Source: Bradyrhizobium manausense
Lineage (GTDB): Bacteria; Pseudomonadota; Alphaproteobacteria; Rhizobiales; Xanthobacteraceae
Assembly (NCBI RefSeq): GCF_018130615.1
Contig: NZ_JAFCKB010000008.1
Location: 1 to 64,000, forward strand
DNA: 64,000 nt
Direction: 5' to 3'
Under the pieces are notes generated by a model. It had not been told where the DNA came from. It worked only from the letters and a program-made list of their open reading frames with translations, and did not search any database. Within the stretch, counting starts at the first letter, position 1. Every line of letters begins with the position of its first letter. The position numbers and the translations under genes were made by a program. Shown here one piece after another: positions 45,763 through 54,535 of this stretch.

Positions 45763-45794
45763 AAAAAAGCCGGCGCTCACCGCGCCGGCTTTTT
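45763..45794. terminator. Bidirectional terminator of the Fo ATP synthase operon
   Basis: The stem AGCCGGCG/CGCCGGCT (45768-45790) with a seven-base loop has A5 on one side and T4 on the other. It can end both the atp operon (minus) and the upstream plus-strand gene. Confidence 0.85.
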
Positions 45795-45814
45795 GATCGG
45801 TGAGGCGTCTGTCC

Positions 45815-46300
45815 TCAGTTCAGCTTCTGGCGAACCTCGGTGATGCCCTTGGCGAGCAGATCGTCGGCAACCTGGCCCTTGACCGACTGCGACAGGATCG
45901 TGGAGGCGGCCTGGACGGCGGCTTCCGCGGCTGCCGCACGGACGTCGGCGAGCGCCTGGGCCTCGGCGAGCGCGATCTTGCTCTCCGCGGTCTTGGTACG
46001 CCGGGCGACGAAGTCTTCCACCTTCGCCTTGGCCTCGGTCGCGATGCGCTCTGCTTCGGACTTGGCGTTGGCGATGATGTCGGCAGCCTCGCGCTCGGCC
46101 GTGGCGGTGCGCGCCTTGTAGTCGGCAAGCACCTTGGCGGCTTCCTGCTTGAGGCGCGTCGCGTCGTCGAGCTCGGCCTTGATGCGGTCGGCGCGATGGT
46201 CGAGCGCAACCATCGCCTTCTTGAAGACCCCGAGATAGCCGAACACCACCATCAGGATCACGAAGGCTATGGCGACCCAGGTTTCAGGATCGAAGAACAT
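45815..46300 (-). CDS. atpF: ATP synthase Fo subunit b
   Basis: A 161-residue peripheral-stalk subunit. One N-terminal membrane helix ([18 protein letters not shown]) is followed by a long Ala/Glu/Lys-rich coiled coil ('[20 protein letters not shown]', '[20 protein letters not shown]') that reaches to F1. It is the last gene of atpI-B-E-F'-F and starts five bases after the b' subunit stop. Photosynthetic and many alphaproteobacteria carry two different b subunits, as here. Confidence 0.94.
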   Translation of the reverse strand: MFFDPETWVAIAFVILMVVFGYLGVFKKAMVALDHRADRIKAELDDATRLKQEAAKVLADYKARTATAEREAADIIANAKSEAERIATEAKAKVEDFVARRTKTAESKIALAEAQALADVRAAAAEAAVQAASTILSQSVKGQVADDLLAKGITEVRQKLN

Positions 46301-46305
46301 ATCGA

Positions 46306-46869
46306 CTAACCCTTCAAGGACGCATCAACGGCGGCATTGACCGACGCCGCGTCCGGAACCACGCCGGTGAGCTGCTGCACGATGGTGCCTGCCGCATCGG
46401 CTGCGATGCCGCGGACGTTGCCCATGGCGGTCGCGCGGGTCGAGGCGATAGTCTTCTCCGCCTCGGCGAGCTTGGCCGCCAGTTGCTCTTCCAGCGCCTT
46501 GCGCTCGGCTTCCGCCTGCGCATTTGCCTTGTCTCGGGATTCGTTGCCGATCGCCTGCGCCCGCGAACGCGCCGAAGCGAGCTCGCCTTCATAGGCCTTC
46601 AGCGCCGCCTCGGACTGATCCTTCAGCTTCTGCGCCTCGGCGAGGTCACCCTCGATCTTGTTCTGACGCGCCTCGATCGCACCGCCGACCTTCGGCAGAG
46701 CAAGCTTGGACACGATCACGTAAAGCGCGACGAAGAAGATCGCGAGCCACACCAGCTGCGAAGCATAGGTGCTGCTCTCGAACGGCGGAAAACCGCCACC
46801 GTGACCGCCTTCGGTCTCGGTGTGGGCGCCCGCCGCCGGACTTTTCGCCCCGCCATGACTCTCAGCCAT
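46306..46869 (-). CDS. atpF2: ATP synthase Fo subunit b'
   Basis: A 187-residue second b-type stalk subunit. The N-terminal 35-40 residues are a Gly/His/Ser-rich extension ([20 protein letters not shown]), then a membrane helix ([20 protein letters not shown]) and a coiled coil. Such an extension before the helix is common in b' of Rhizobiales. 'AGGAGTAATCC' precedes the ATG. It pairs with subunit b to form the heterodimeric stator. Confidence 0.93.
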   Translation of the reverse strand: MAESHGGAKSPAAGAHTETEGGHGGGFPPFESSTYASQLVWLAIFFVALYVIVSKLALPKVGGAIEARQNKIEGDLAEAQKLKDQSEAALKAYEGELASARSRAQAIGNESRDKANAQAEAERKALEEQLAAKLAEAEKTIASTRATAMGNVRGIAADAAGTIVQQLTGVVPDAASVNAAVDASLKG

Positions 46870-46929
46870 GGATTACTCCTGTTGCCGTCCTGCGCGCCGC
46901 TTCGGTTGAAGCGGCGCGAAAATTCGTCC

Positions 46930-47160
46930 TCAGAGCGGAACGAACAGCAGCAGCAGTGCGATCAGCAGCGAGAAAATGCCGAGCGCTTCGGTCACGGCGA
47001 AGCCGAAGATCAGGTTGCCGAACTGGCCCTGAGCAGCCGACGGATTGCGGACGGCTGCGGCGAGGTAGTTGCCGAAGATCACGCCCACGCCGACGCCTGC
47101 GCCGCCCATGCCGATGCATGCGATGCCCGCGCCGATAAGTTTTGCTGCTGCCGGATCCAT
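46930..47160 (-). CDS. atpE: ATP synthase Fo subunit c
   Basis: A 76-residue hairpin of two membrane helices forming the rotor ring. The polar loop is '[10 protein letters not shown]' (residues 37-46), and the proton-carrying carboxylate is E58 in '[15 protein letters not shown]', matching a proton-type ring. 'AAGGAG' lies eight bases before the ATG. The reading frame is open far upstream into atpB, but the start at 47160 is fixed by this ribosome site and by family length. Confidence 0.96.
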   Translation of the reverse strand: MDPAAAKLIGAGIACIGMGGAGVGVGVIFGNYLAAAVRNPSAAQGQFGNLIFGFAVTEALGIFSLLIALLLLFVPL

Positions 47161-47213
47161 TTTAGACTCCTTGGAAGAAAGATTGGGTTTTGGGTGGAAA
47201 TTCCCCGGACCGC

Positions 47214-47963
47214 TTAGTGTCCCGGATGAATGGCGTCGTTGAGGTAGATGCAGGTCAGGATCGCAAACACATAGGCTTGCAGGAACGCGACCAGGATCTC
47301 GAGGGCGTACAGGGCGATCGTGAGCGCGAGCGGCAGCACGCCGCCGACCCAGCCCAGCGCGCCGAGCGAGAAGCCGAGCATGGCGACGAAGCCCGCGAAC
47401 ACCTTCAGCGCGATGTGGCCGGCCAGCATGTTGGCGAACAGACGGACGCTGTGGGAGACCGGCCGCAGGAAGAACGACAGGATCTCGATGAACATCACCA
47501 GCGGCAGGATGTAGCCGGGGACGCCGTGCGGCACGAAAATCGAGAAGAATTTCAGGCCGTTCTTGGCGACGCCGTAGATCAGGACGGTGAAGAACACCAA
47601 AAGCGCGAGCGCCGCGGTCACGATCAGGTGGCTCGAGATCGTGAAGGTATAGGGGATGATGCCGACCAGGTTCGAGACACAGATGAACATGAACAGCGAG
47701 AAGATCAGCGGGAAGAACTTCATGCCTTCCGAGCCGGCCGTCGAGCGGATGGTCGAGGCGACGAACTCGTAGGAGATTTCGGCGACCGACTGCAGGCGCC
47801 CGGGAACCAGCTGGGTGCCGCTGGCAAGCATCAGGATCGAGATGATCGCGACGGCCACCAGCATGTAGAGCGATGAATTGGTGAAGGCGATCGTGTGATT
47901 GCCGATATGGCCGATCGTGAAGAGAGGCTCGATGTTGAACTGGTGGATCGGATCGATTTTCAT
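47214..47963 (-). CDS. atpB: ATP synthase Fo subunit a
   Basis: A 249-residue membrane subunit forming the proton half-channels. The essential arginine is R174 in '[20 protein letters not shown]', and the C-terminal '[20 protein letters not shown]' is conserved. Five to six membrane helices are evident. It lies between atpI and atpE, with 53 bp to atpE, in the standard order. The F1 genes are not in this window, which is normal for Rhizobiales. Confidence 0.96.
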   Translation of the reverse strand: MKIDPIHQFNIEPLFTIGHIGNHTIAFTNSSLYMLVAVAIISILMLASGTQLVPGRLQSVAEISYEFVASTIRSTAGSEGMKFFPLIFSLFMFICVSNLVGIIPYTFTISSHLIVTAALALLVFFTVLIYGVAKNGLKFFSIFVPHGVPGYILPLVMFIEILSFFLRPVSHSVRLFANMLAGHIALKVFAGFVAMLGFSLGALGWVGGVLPLALTIALYALEILVAFLQAYVFAILTCIYLNDAIHPGH

Positions 47964-48075
47964 CGGCGCGGCATCTCTTGGTCTGCCGGGCTAGCCGGCG
48001 TGTCTCGGTCTGCCGGTGCGGGCCGGCCCGCACCGGCGAAGCCGGCGCGACAATTCCTCTCCTGGTCGGATCGGC

Positions 48076-48450
48076 TTAAGAACCACCGCGCCTGTTTTGA
48101 CCCGCGCCCGCCGTTCTCACCACGTTCACCACGCCGGCCACGAAGCCCAGCAGCGTGAACACGATAAATCCGAAAGGCGACGTCGACAGCAAGCGGTCGA
48201 ACCCCCAGCCAATCCCCGCTCCGACAACGACCCCGGCGATCAACTCGGAGGATAACCGAAAACCAAGCGCCATCGCCGAGGCTCTGGCCGCTCCGTCTTC
48301 ACCGTCACCTGCGGGTTGCTCGGTCTTGACGTGGCGGTCGCGAAATTCGGACAACCGCTGATCAAGATTACCGAGCCGTTCGGAAAGCGCAGCTTCCTCG
48401 GGCGATCTATCGCGATCTCCATTCTCGCTGTGTCCCGTGTCTTGAGCCAT
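48076..48450 (-). CDS. atpI: ATP synthase accessory protein AtpI
   Basis: A 124-residue protein. A charged cytoplasmic N-terminal half ('RSPEEAALSERLGNLDQRLS') is followed by two membrane helices ('ELIAGVVVGAGIGWGFDRLL' and 'FGFIVFTLLGFVAGVVNVVR') with the 'GWGFDRLLST-x-P' loop of this family. AtpI helps assemble the c-ring or transports Mg/Ca. It is first gene of the operon, about 60 bases downstream of the proposed transcription start. Confidence 0.92.
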   Translation of the reverse strand: MAQDTGHSENGDRDRSPEEAALSERLGNLDQRLSEFRDRHVKTEQPAGDGEDGAARASAMALGFRLSSELIAGVVVGAGIGWGFDRLLSTSPFGFIVFTLLGFVAGVVNVVRTAGAGQNRRGGS

Positions 48451-48835
48451 GCCACGAAGACCCGAAACGCTGCGGTTGAATGGAAATTACGCCCGCCACC
48501 CTCAAAAGCCGCGCGGACCATACTGACCGCACATAATCAAGTCAAGCCAAGTCACGATCGCGTCGTGTTCGATTATGTATCTGATTTGATTGGAGATATT
48601 GTCTTGCACGTCAGCGCTGCACACAGCGTGACGCCGCACCGCAGCAGCTCTCCGCGCGATCCGCCGATATGGCCGACATTTTGCTCTGCTGGCGGGATCA
48701 AACAGACTGCGGCTACCGTTGATTTCGCAGGCTCATTTTTGGTGGCGGATTCAAGCGGACCGGCGATGCGCCGCCGACCGCCGGGGTGTAGAATTCTGAG
48801 CATGTGCCAGCCTGCGCGGCGTGGCGGAGAGCGCG
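48451..48835. other. 385-bp divergent region upstream of the atp operon
   Basis: It contains the atp promoter at 48517-48545 and, further out, an AT-rich stretch (48560-48605). The part nearer the plus-strand gene at 48836 shows no clear promoter and no small gene. Confidence 0.6.
48517..48545 (-). promoter_or_regulatory. Sigma-70-type promoter of the Fo operon
   Basis: On the minus strand, TTGACT (48545-48540) and TATGGT (48522-48517) are exactly 17 bp apart, giving strong matches to both consensus boxes. The transcription start would be near 48510, about 60 bases before atpI. Confidence 0.7.
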
Positions 48836-49369
48836 ATGAGACCGGCGAAATCATCCACAACATCATGGCTTGCGGCGGCGATCCTCGCTGTGACGACGCT
48901 TGCTGTGACGACTTTTGGCGGCGGTCTGGTTGCCGCGCAATCGGCGCCCGACGGCGACAACGGGCGCTACAGCATGACGCCAATCCCCGAGGGCGTGCTG
49001 CGGCTCGACAGCCGCACCGGCACGGTCTCGACCTGCACCAAGAACGACGCCGGCTGGGCCTGCTACGCCGTGCCCGACGAGCGCTCCGCGCTTGATGCCG
49101 AGATCGGCCGGCTCCAGGCCGAGGTCGAGAAGCTCAAGGGGCAGCTCGCCGCCGGGCCGACCGTCTCCGGCAAGATCGACGAGGCGCTGCCGAAATCCGA
49201 TCCCCTGAAGAAGGCCGAACCGAAGGTCGCCGAGGGCGATCGCAAGCTCGAGATCCCGCTGCCGAGCGACCAGGACATGGACCGTATGATGTCGTTCCTC
49301 GAAAAGGCCTGGCGCCGGCTGATCGACATGGCCAACCGCGTGCAGAAGGACGTGTCGGGGAAGATTTGA
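48836..49369 (+). CDS. Exported or anchored coiled-coil protein of unknown function
   Basis: A 177-residue protein. The N-terminal hydrophobic segment (WLAAAILAVTTLAVTTFGGG) is a signal peptide or anchor. Next comes a small domain 'RYSMTPIPEGVLRLDSRTGT' with 'STCTKNDAGWACYAVPDER' (two cysteines), a short coiled coil ('LDAEIGRLQAEVEKLKGQLA'), and a C-terminal helix rich in Met/Lys/Arg. 'ggag' precedes ATG 48836. I do not recognise an assigned family. It lies between the atp promoter and yjbQ. Confidence 0.72.
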   Translation: MRPAKSSTTSWLAAAILAVTTLAVTTFGGGLVAAQSAPDGDNGRYSMTPIPEGVLRLDSRTGTVSTCTKNDAGWACYAVPDERSALDAEIGRLQAEVEKLKGQLAAGPTVSGKIDEALPKSDPLKKAEPKVAEGDRKLEIPLPSDQDMDRMMSFLEKAWRRLIDMANRVQKDVSGKI

Positions 49370-49372
49370 GTT

Positions 49373-49400
49373 GTCGTCCTCTGGCTTTCGCCAGGACGAC
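49373..49400. repeat. Palindromic repeat, 'gtcctggctttcgccaggac' family (short copy)
   Basis: It reads gtcgtcctctggctttcgcc then aggacgac. A hairpin with arms gtcct/aggac and tggc/gcca is visible. A fuller, paired form is at 58187-58309. Confidence 0.65.
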
Positions 49401-49418
49401 GGCTACGAGAGACATCTG

Positions 49419-49892
49419 ATGACATCAGCCAAATCCGTCACGCGTTCCGCGCCATCGTCCGTGCAAGCCACCACGATCGTCTCGTCGCTGCTGACCGTGC
49501 AGACGAACGGTCGCAGCTTCACCGATCTCACCAGCGAGATTGCGAAATTTGTCGCTGAGGCGCGCGCGGGTGATGGCGCGTTGACACTGTTCATCCGCCA
49601 CACCTCGGCCTCGCTGACGATCCAGGAGAATGCCGACCCTTCCGTCCTCGTCGATCTCACCACCGCACTCGCGCGTCTTGCGCCTGAAAACGTGCCCTGG
49701 ACTCATGATACCGAGGGCCCCGACGACATGCCCGCGCACATCAAGACCATGCTGACGCAGACATCGCTGCATGTGCCGGTGCTTAGCGGCAGGCTCGCGC
49801 TCGGCACCTGGCAGGCGATCTATCTGATCGAGCATCGCGCCCGTCCGCACCGGCGCGAAATCGTGCTGCAATTCATTGGCAGCAACAAGTAG
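49419..49892 (+). CDS. YjbQ/UPF0047 family protein (thiamine phosphate synthase-like)
   Basis: A 157-residue cytosolic protein. The family pattern is present: 'GDGALTLFIRHTSASLTIQE' with a conserved His, 'NADPSVLVDL', the 'WTHDTEGPDDMPAHIKTML' segment and 'LGTWQAIYLIEHRARPHRRE'. Metal-binding His and Asp residues can be seen in these blocks. YjbQ has secondary thiamine-phosphate synthase activity in E. coli, but its main role is unclear. ATG 49419 has 'cgagaga' upstream. It runs convergently with the MHS transporter. Confidence 0.9.
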   Translation: MTSAKSVTRSAPSSVQATTIVSSLLTVQTNGRSFTDLTSEIAKFVAEARAGDGALTLFIRHTSASLTIQENADPSVLVDLTTALARLAPENVPWTHDTEGPDDMPAHIKTMLTQTSLHVPVLSGRLALGTWQAIYLIEHRARPHRREIVLQFIGSNK

Positions 49893-49904
49893 CGCTGCTG
49901 GAAA

Positions 49905-49943
49905 AGCAAACCGGCCGCGGATCGCTCCGCGGCCGGCTGTTTT
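49905..49943. terminator. Bidirectional terminator between yjbQ and MHS transporter
   Basis: A perfect ten-bp stem CCGGCCGCGG/CCGCGGCCGG with loop atcgct lies between an A-rich 'aaaagcaaa' and a T-rich 'ctgttttg'. It is suited to ending both convergent transcripts. Confidence 0.85.
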
Positions 49944-49964
49944 GTCTGCGTCGTGCGATGCGAC

Positions 49965-51668
49965 TTACATCTTGGTGATGTCGACGTCCTTCGTCTCAGG
50001 CACGAAGAGGAAGCCGACAACAGCCGTAATCAACGCGAAGCCGACCGGGTACCACAGGCCGGAGTAGATATCGCCGGTCGATGCGGTGATCGCGAAGGCG
50101 GTCGCTGGCAGGAGGCCGCCGAACCAGCCGTTGCCGATGTGATAAGGCAGCGACATCGAGGTGTAGCGGATGCGGGTCGGGAACAGTTCGACCAGCATCG
50201 CCGCGATTGGGCCGTACACCATGGTGACGTAGATCACGAGGATGAACAGCAGTCCGATGAGGGCCGCCACCTGCGGACGGAAGATGTCGAGCGGGTTCGA
50301 CATCTTGACGATGCCGGCGTCACCCGCCTTCGGATAGCCCGCCGCCAGCACCGCCGCGGTGATCGCGGGGTTTGACGTCTTGGCATCCGTGTAGGGCACC
50401 TCCTTGTCGTTGACGACGACCTTCACCGCGCCGGCAGGTCCCGGAACGGTCGAGTATTTCACCGACGACTGGGCGAGGAAGGCGCGGGCCGTATCGCAAG
50501 GTGCGGTGAAGACGCGGGTGCCGACCGGGTTGAAGAGATCGCCGCAGCCTGCGGGATCCGCGACGACCTGCACCTTGACCGTCTCGTAGGCCTTTTCCAG
50601 CGCCGGATTGGCGTTGCTCGAGATCATCTTGAAGATCGGGAACAGGGTCAGTGCGCCGATCAGGCAGCCCGCCAGGATGATCGGCTTGCGGCCGATCCGG
50701 TCGGACAGCGCGCCGAACACCAGGAAGAAGCCGGTGCCGAGCAACAGCGACCAGGCGATCAGCAGGTTGGCGGTGTAGCCGTCGACCTTCAGGATCGATT
50801 GCAGGAAGAACAGCGCGTAGAACTGGCCCGTGTACCAGATCACCGCCTGGCCCATGGTCAGGCCGAGCAGCGCCAGGATCACGATCTTGGCGTTGGCCCA
50901 GTTCGCGAAGGCTTCCGTCAGCGGCGCCTTGGACGTCTTGCCTTCCTCCTTCATCCGCTGGAACACCGGCGATTCGTTCAGGCGCAGACGGATCCAGACC
51001 GAGATGCCGAGCAGCGCGACCGACACCAGGAACGGAATACGCCAACCGCCCCAATAGGCGCCGGGTGCACCGGCAAAGGCGGCCTCGCCGGTTGCGGTGC
51101 GGGTGAACAGGATCACCAGCAGCGACAGGAACAGGCCAAGCGTTGCCGTGGTCTGGATGAATGAGGTGTAGTAGCCGCGCTTGCCTTGCGGCGCATGCTC
51201 GGCGACATAGGTTGCCGCACCGCCATACTCACCGCCGAGCGCGAGGCCTTGCAACAGGCGCAGGCCGATCAGGGTGATCGGCGCCGCAATGCCGATCTGC
51301 GCGGCACCCGGCAACAGGCCGACGATGAAAGTCGACAGACCCATGATCAGGATGGTGACGAGGAAGGTGTATTTGCGGCCGACGATGTCGCCGACACGGC
51401 CGAACACGATGGCGCCGAACGGGCGGACCAGGAAGCCTGCGGCGAAGGCCAGCAGCGCGAAGATGTCGCGCGTGGCCTGGTCGAACATCGGCTTGCCGTC
51501 GGCGCCCGCGATGGTGAAGAACTGCGTGCCGATGATGCCGGCCAGCGACCCGTAGAGATAGAAGTCGTACCACTCGAAGACGGTGCCGAGCGACGATGCG
51601 AGGATGACGAACCGCTCATCCTTCGTCATGCCGGTCGATCGTGCCGACGTTGCAGCCATTGTGGACAT
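49965..51668 (-). CDS. MFS transporter, metabolite:H+ symporter (MHS) family
   Basis: A 567-residue, twelve-helix transporter. The N-terminal 'LASSLGTVFEWYDFYLYGSL' and 'GRVGDIVGRKYTFLVTILIM' (the MFS A motif) are typical of MHS carriers, as is 'LLQGLALGGEYGGAATYVAE'. Residues about 348-460 form a long hydrophilic insert between late helices, with a cysteine pair ('DPAGCGDLF', 'TAPCDTARAF'), much longer than the core fold needs. ATG 51668 has 'GGGGAGCG' upstream. Substrates of the family include organic acids, betaine and shikimate; the one here is unknown. Confidence 0.9.
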   Translation of the reverse strand: MSTMAATSARSTGMTKDERFVILASSLGTVFEWYDFYLYGSLAGIIGTQFFTIAGADGKPMFDQATRDIFALLAFAAGFLVRPFGAIVFGRVGDIVGRKYTFLVTILIMGLSTFIVGLLPGAAQIGIAAPITLIGLRLLQGLALGGEYGGAATYVAEHAPQGKRGYYTSFIQTTATLGLFLSLLVILFTRTATGEAAFAGAPGAYWGGWRIPFLVSVALLGISVWIRLRLNESPVFQRMKEEGKTSKAPLTEAFANWANAKIVILALLGLTMGQAVIWYTGQFYALFFLQSILKVDGYTANLLIAWSLLLGTGFFLVFGALSDRIGRKPIILAGCLIGALTLFPIFKMISSNANPALEKAYETVKVQVVADPAGCGDLFNPVGTRVFTAPCDTARAFLAQSSVKYSTVPGPAGAVKVVVNDKEVPYTDAKTSNPAITAAVLAAGYPKAGDAGIVKMSNPLDIFRPQVAALIGLLFILVIYVTMVYGPIAAMLVELFPTRIRYTSMSLPYHIGNGWFGGLLPATAFAITASTGDIYSGLWYPVGFALITAVVGFLFVPETKDVDITKM

Positions 51669-51974
51669 CGTGAATGCGCTCCCCGAATTTCGTTTCCTCG
51701 CATCCCGGCTGTTCCGGGCATGCCGGATCAACCTGGGTCTTGCCCCCAAGGTAACATCGGCGTGAAACCCGCCCCAATACGACTTTCGGCCTTTCGCACT
51801 GACGCGCAACTGACGGTGCGGACCTATTGTGCGGCATCACGGCGTAGGTATGCGGATTAACCCCTTTCCGGCAAAGGAAGAATGTGCCCTTGCATGCCAC
51901 GGCCGGTCGGGGAAGAATTGACCATTGCGCCGGTCCGGACTACTGGCCGGGTGACGAACGACAGCAAGAGATCG
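51669..51974. other. 306-bp divergent region between MHS transporter and NarL-type regulator
   Basis: It holds promoters for both genes. A plus-strand TTGACC (51918-51923) with TACTGG (51941-51946) at 17 bp is a weak candidate for the regulator. No small gene or clear operator was seen. Confidence 0.4.
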
Positions 51975-52646
51975 ATGAACGCTCCTTCCACCCATCTCGT
52001 CATCGCCGATGACCATCCGCTGTTCCGCGATGCGCTGCGGCAAGCGGTGGCGGGCGTCCTGAGCACGGCGAAGATCGACGAGGCCGGCTCATTCGAGGAT
52101 TTGACCAAATTGCTGGAACAGACCTCGGACGTCGACCTGGTCCTGCTCGACCTCTCGATGCCCGGCATCTCCGGCTTCTCCGGCCTGATCTACCTCCGTG
52201 CGCAATATCCGGCCATCCCGGTGGTGATCGTCTCGGCCTCCGACGACAGCGCCACGATCCGCCGCTCGCTCGATTTCGGCGCCTCCGGCTTCATTCCGAA
52301 GCGGTTCGGCGTCGAGACGCTGCGCGATGCCATTCTCAAGGTGATGGAGGGGGACGTCTGGGTTCCCGCCGACACCGACCTGTCGGCCGCCGCCGACCCC
52401 GACATGACCCGCTTGCGCGACCGCCTGGTGACGCTGACGCCGCAGCAGGTGCGGGTCTTGATGATGCTGTCGGAGGGACTGCTCAACAAGCAGATCGCCT
52501 ACGAGCTCGGCGTCTCCGAGGCAACCATCAAGGCCCACGTTTCGGCGATCCTGCAAAAGCTCGGCGTCGAGAGCCGCACCCAGGCGGTGATCGCAGCCGC
52601 AAAGATTGCCGGCGGCCAGTGGAAGCAGGGCGCGCCTACGGGGTAG
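51975..52646 (+). CDS. NarL/FixJ-family response regulator (orphan)
   Basis: A 223-residue regulator. The receiver has the acidic pair D12-D13, phosphoacceptor D59 in 'VLLDLSMPGISGFSG', and K in 'GFIPKRFGVE'. The LuxR-type helix-turn-helix is 'LTPQQVRVLMMLSEGLLNKQ' with 'LGVSEATIKAHVSAILQKLG'. 'aagag' precedes ATG 51975; GTG 51951 is an alternative. No kinase gene is adjacent, so its partner lies elsewhere; the hybrid kinase at 54536 is a possibility only by proximity. Confidence 0.92.
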   Translation: MNAPSTHLVIADDHPLFRDALRQAVAGVLSTAKIDEAGSFEDLTKLLEQTSDVDLVLLDLSMPGISGFSGLIYLRAQYPAIPVVIVSASDDSATIRRSLDFGASGFIPKRFGVETLRDAILKVMEGDVWVPADTDLSAAADPDMTRLRDRLVTLTPQQVRVLMMLSEGLLNKQIAYELGVSEATIKAHVSAILQKLGVESRTQAVIAAAKIAGGQWKQGAPTG

Positions 52647-52782
52647 GGGCACTTACTCGTTAACTCGCGGATGTCCGATACGAGTCCGACCTGGCAGGTC
52701 ACCCATTTGCCCTTTGCGTTTTAGACGTGCCTGAATCTGGGTTAGCCTGGAAGAGCCGCATGTGACCGCCGGAACCGCGATA

Positions 52783-53082
52783 ATGGAAACTCAACCAGAA
52801 CTGCAAGCTCTTCGCGATAGCATCGACAACCTGGATGCAGCTTTAGTCCACATCCTCGCTGAACGATTTAGGTGCACCCAACAGGTCGGGGAATTGAAAG
52901 CTCGCCTTCGGCTGCCGTCCTCTGATCCGGCTCGCGAGAGACAGCAGGTAGAGAGACTTCGCTCACTTGCACGGGCCGCCAACCTTGATCCGGACTTCGC
53001 CGAAAAGTTCCTAGCCTTCATCATCAAGGAAGTGATCCGCCACCACGAGACGACGCGCGTCAGAGTCGCCTCCAGCAGCTGA
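52783..53082 (+). CDS. Chorismate mutase (AroQ type)
   Basis: A 99-residue all-helical enzyme converting chorismate to prephenate. The expected active-site pattern is visible: 'ALRDSIDNLDAALVHILAER' with the first arginine, 'QVGELKARLRLPSSDPARER' with lysine and arginine, and a C-terminal helix 'FLAFIIKEVIRHHE'. A GTG at 52762 would add seven residues. The gene has more A/T-ending and rarer codons (tta, aga, agg) than its neighbours, and no aromatic-pathway gene is nearby, so recent gain is possible. Confidence 0.88.
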   Translation: METQPELQALRDSIDNLDAALVHILAERFRCTQQVGELKARLRLPSSDPARERQQVERLRSLARAANLDPDFAEKFLAFIIKEVIRHHETTRVRVASSS

Positions 53083-53500
53083 TCCGTTCAGCGGAGACGT
53101 CTGCGCAGCCCACCTCGTCCAAGAAACCTTCGTAAAATTCGCGAAGTCGTGAGAACGCTGCGCCGCCAATTTGCGCCCCGTAGCGTTCAACTTGTCTGCG
53201 CGGAAAGACTCTGGATTGCTTCGCAGCGCTCGCAATGACGAGTTCTTGACCGCAACAGCCCGGCGATCTCACAGGAGAGTGCGTCGACGCGGGTTCCCCG
53301 AGGACGTAAGCAAGTCATGCTTGCAGATCCCCGCGACCGGGTTCCCTGCCGGCCTCACAACTTCTCACAACTCCAAACGGGCCCTCCGCCGCTGGCGCTG
53401 ATAGGCAGTTGCGCGACGGCAAGAAGAGCCGAGCCACGCGGACAACGGCGCCCCCACGCATTGCCTCGCCGCCGGTAACCATCAACAAGGTAGCCAGATC
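53083..53500. other. 418-bp stretch with repeat fragment and no gene
   Basis: It contains a repeat fragment at 53208-53242. The rest has scattered short frames without coherent composition. An inverted pair 'gcaagtcatgcttgc' occurs near 53308-53322. The promoter of the hydrolase gene should lie at its end but is not obvious. Confidence 0.5.
53208..53242. repeat. Fragment of a Bradyrhizobium-type intergenic repeat
   Basis: Reads actctggattgcttcgcagc then gctcgcaatgacgag. Elements containing 'ggattgcttcgctgcgctcgcaatgac' in two halves are frequent between rhizobial genes. Only one arm is seen here. Confidence 0.5.
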
Positions 53501-54532
53501 ATGAAACGGATCATCGACCAGCATCGCCGCCAGTTCCTCGGCATTGCCGCGGGGAGCGTCGCCGTCGGCCTCGGCATGATCGACCTTGCGCGCGCCGAAA
53601 CCGAGACGCCACGATCTTCCGCGACCAACACGTCCTTCGGCCCGATCAAGCAGATCAATGCCGGTGTCCTCAACGTCGGCTATGCCGAAGCCGGTCCCGC
53701 GACCGGCCCGGTGGCGATCCTGCTCCACGGCTGGCCCTACGACATTCACAGCTTCGTCGATGTTGCGCCGATCCTGGCGCGGGCCGGCTATCGCGTCATC
53801 ATCCCTTATCTGCGCGGCTACGGTTCGACGAACTTCCTCTCCAGCGAGACGCTGCGCAACGGCGAGCCGGCCGCGCTCGCCGTCGACATCATTGCGTTGA
53901 TGGATGCGCTCGACATCAAGAAGGCCGTTATCGCCGGCTTCGACTGGGGCGCGCGCACCGCCGATATCATCGCGGCGCTGTGGCCGGAGCGCTGCCGCGC
54001 GCTGGTGTCGGTCAGCGGCTATCTGATCTCCAGCCAGGCGGCGGGCAGCGCGCCGCTGCCGCCGTCCGCCGAGCTGCAATGGTGGTACCAGTTCTATTTC
54101 GCGACCGAGCGCGGCCGCGCCGGCTACGAGAAGTACACGCATGACTTCGCGAAGCTGATCTGGAAGCTGGCCTCGCCGCAGTGGAAGTTCGACGACGCCA
54201 CTTTCGATCGCAGTGCGAAGGCTTTCGAGAACAAGGATCATGTCGCGATTACGATCCACAATTACCGTTGGCGGCTTGGGCTTGTTAAGGGCGAAGCGAA
54301 GTACGACGAGATCGAGAAGAAGCTCGCGGCAGCTCCGGTCATCGACGTGCCTGCGATCACGATGGAAGGCGATGCCAACGGCGCGCCGCACCCCGATCCA
54401 AGCGCCTACGCCAAGAAGTTCTCCGGCCGCTACGACTATCGCCTGATCACCGGCGGCATCGGCCACAATCTGCCGCAGGAAGCCCCGCAGGCCTTTGCCA
54501 AGGCCGTCATCGATGCCGACGGCGGCGCTTGA
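53501..54532 (+). CDS. Exported alpha/beta hydrolase (epoxide hydrolase/dehalogenase-like)
   Basis: A 343-residue enzyme with a Tat-type leader (R9-R10-Q-F-L-G, then AAGSVAVGLGMIDLARA). The oxyanion motif is HGWP (76-79), the nucleophile elbow 'AGFDWGAR' has an aspartate (D148) where esterases have serine, and the catalytic His is in 'GGIGHNLPQE' near residue 327. The Asp nucleophile is the mark of epoxide hydrolases and haloalkane dehalogenases, so hydrolysis via a covalent ester is expected. The gene ends three bases before the stop of the convergent hybrid kinase. Confidence 0.88.
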   Translation: MKRIIDQHRRQFLGIAAGSVAVGLGMIDLARAETETPRSSATNTSFGPIKQINAGVLNVGYAEAGPATGPVAILLHGWPYDIHSFVDVAPILARAGYRVIIPYLRGYGSTNFLSSETLRNGEPAALAVDIIALMDALDIKKAVIAGFDWGARTADIIAALWPERCRALVSVSGYLISSQAAGSAPLPPSAELQWWYQFYFATERGRAGYEKYTHDFAKLIWKLASPQWKFDDATFDRSAKAFENKDHVAITIHNYRWRLGLVKGEAKYDEIEKKLAAAPVIDVPAITMEGDANGAPHPDPSAYAKKFSGRYDYRLITGGIGHNLPQEAPQAFAKAVIDADGGA

Positions 54533-54535
54533 GCT

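Noticed and set aside
46930-48033. 367-codon open frame covering atpE and reading across atpB
   Set aside because: Only the last 76 codons match subunit c. The upstream part is atpB out of frame, and a strong AAGGAG before 47160 sets the start.
53171-53401. 76-codon frame between chorismate mutase and the exported hydrolase
   Set aside because: Overlaps a repeat fragment, lacks a ribosome site and has no coherent composition.
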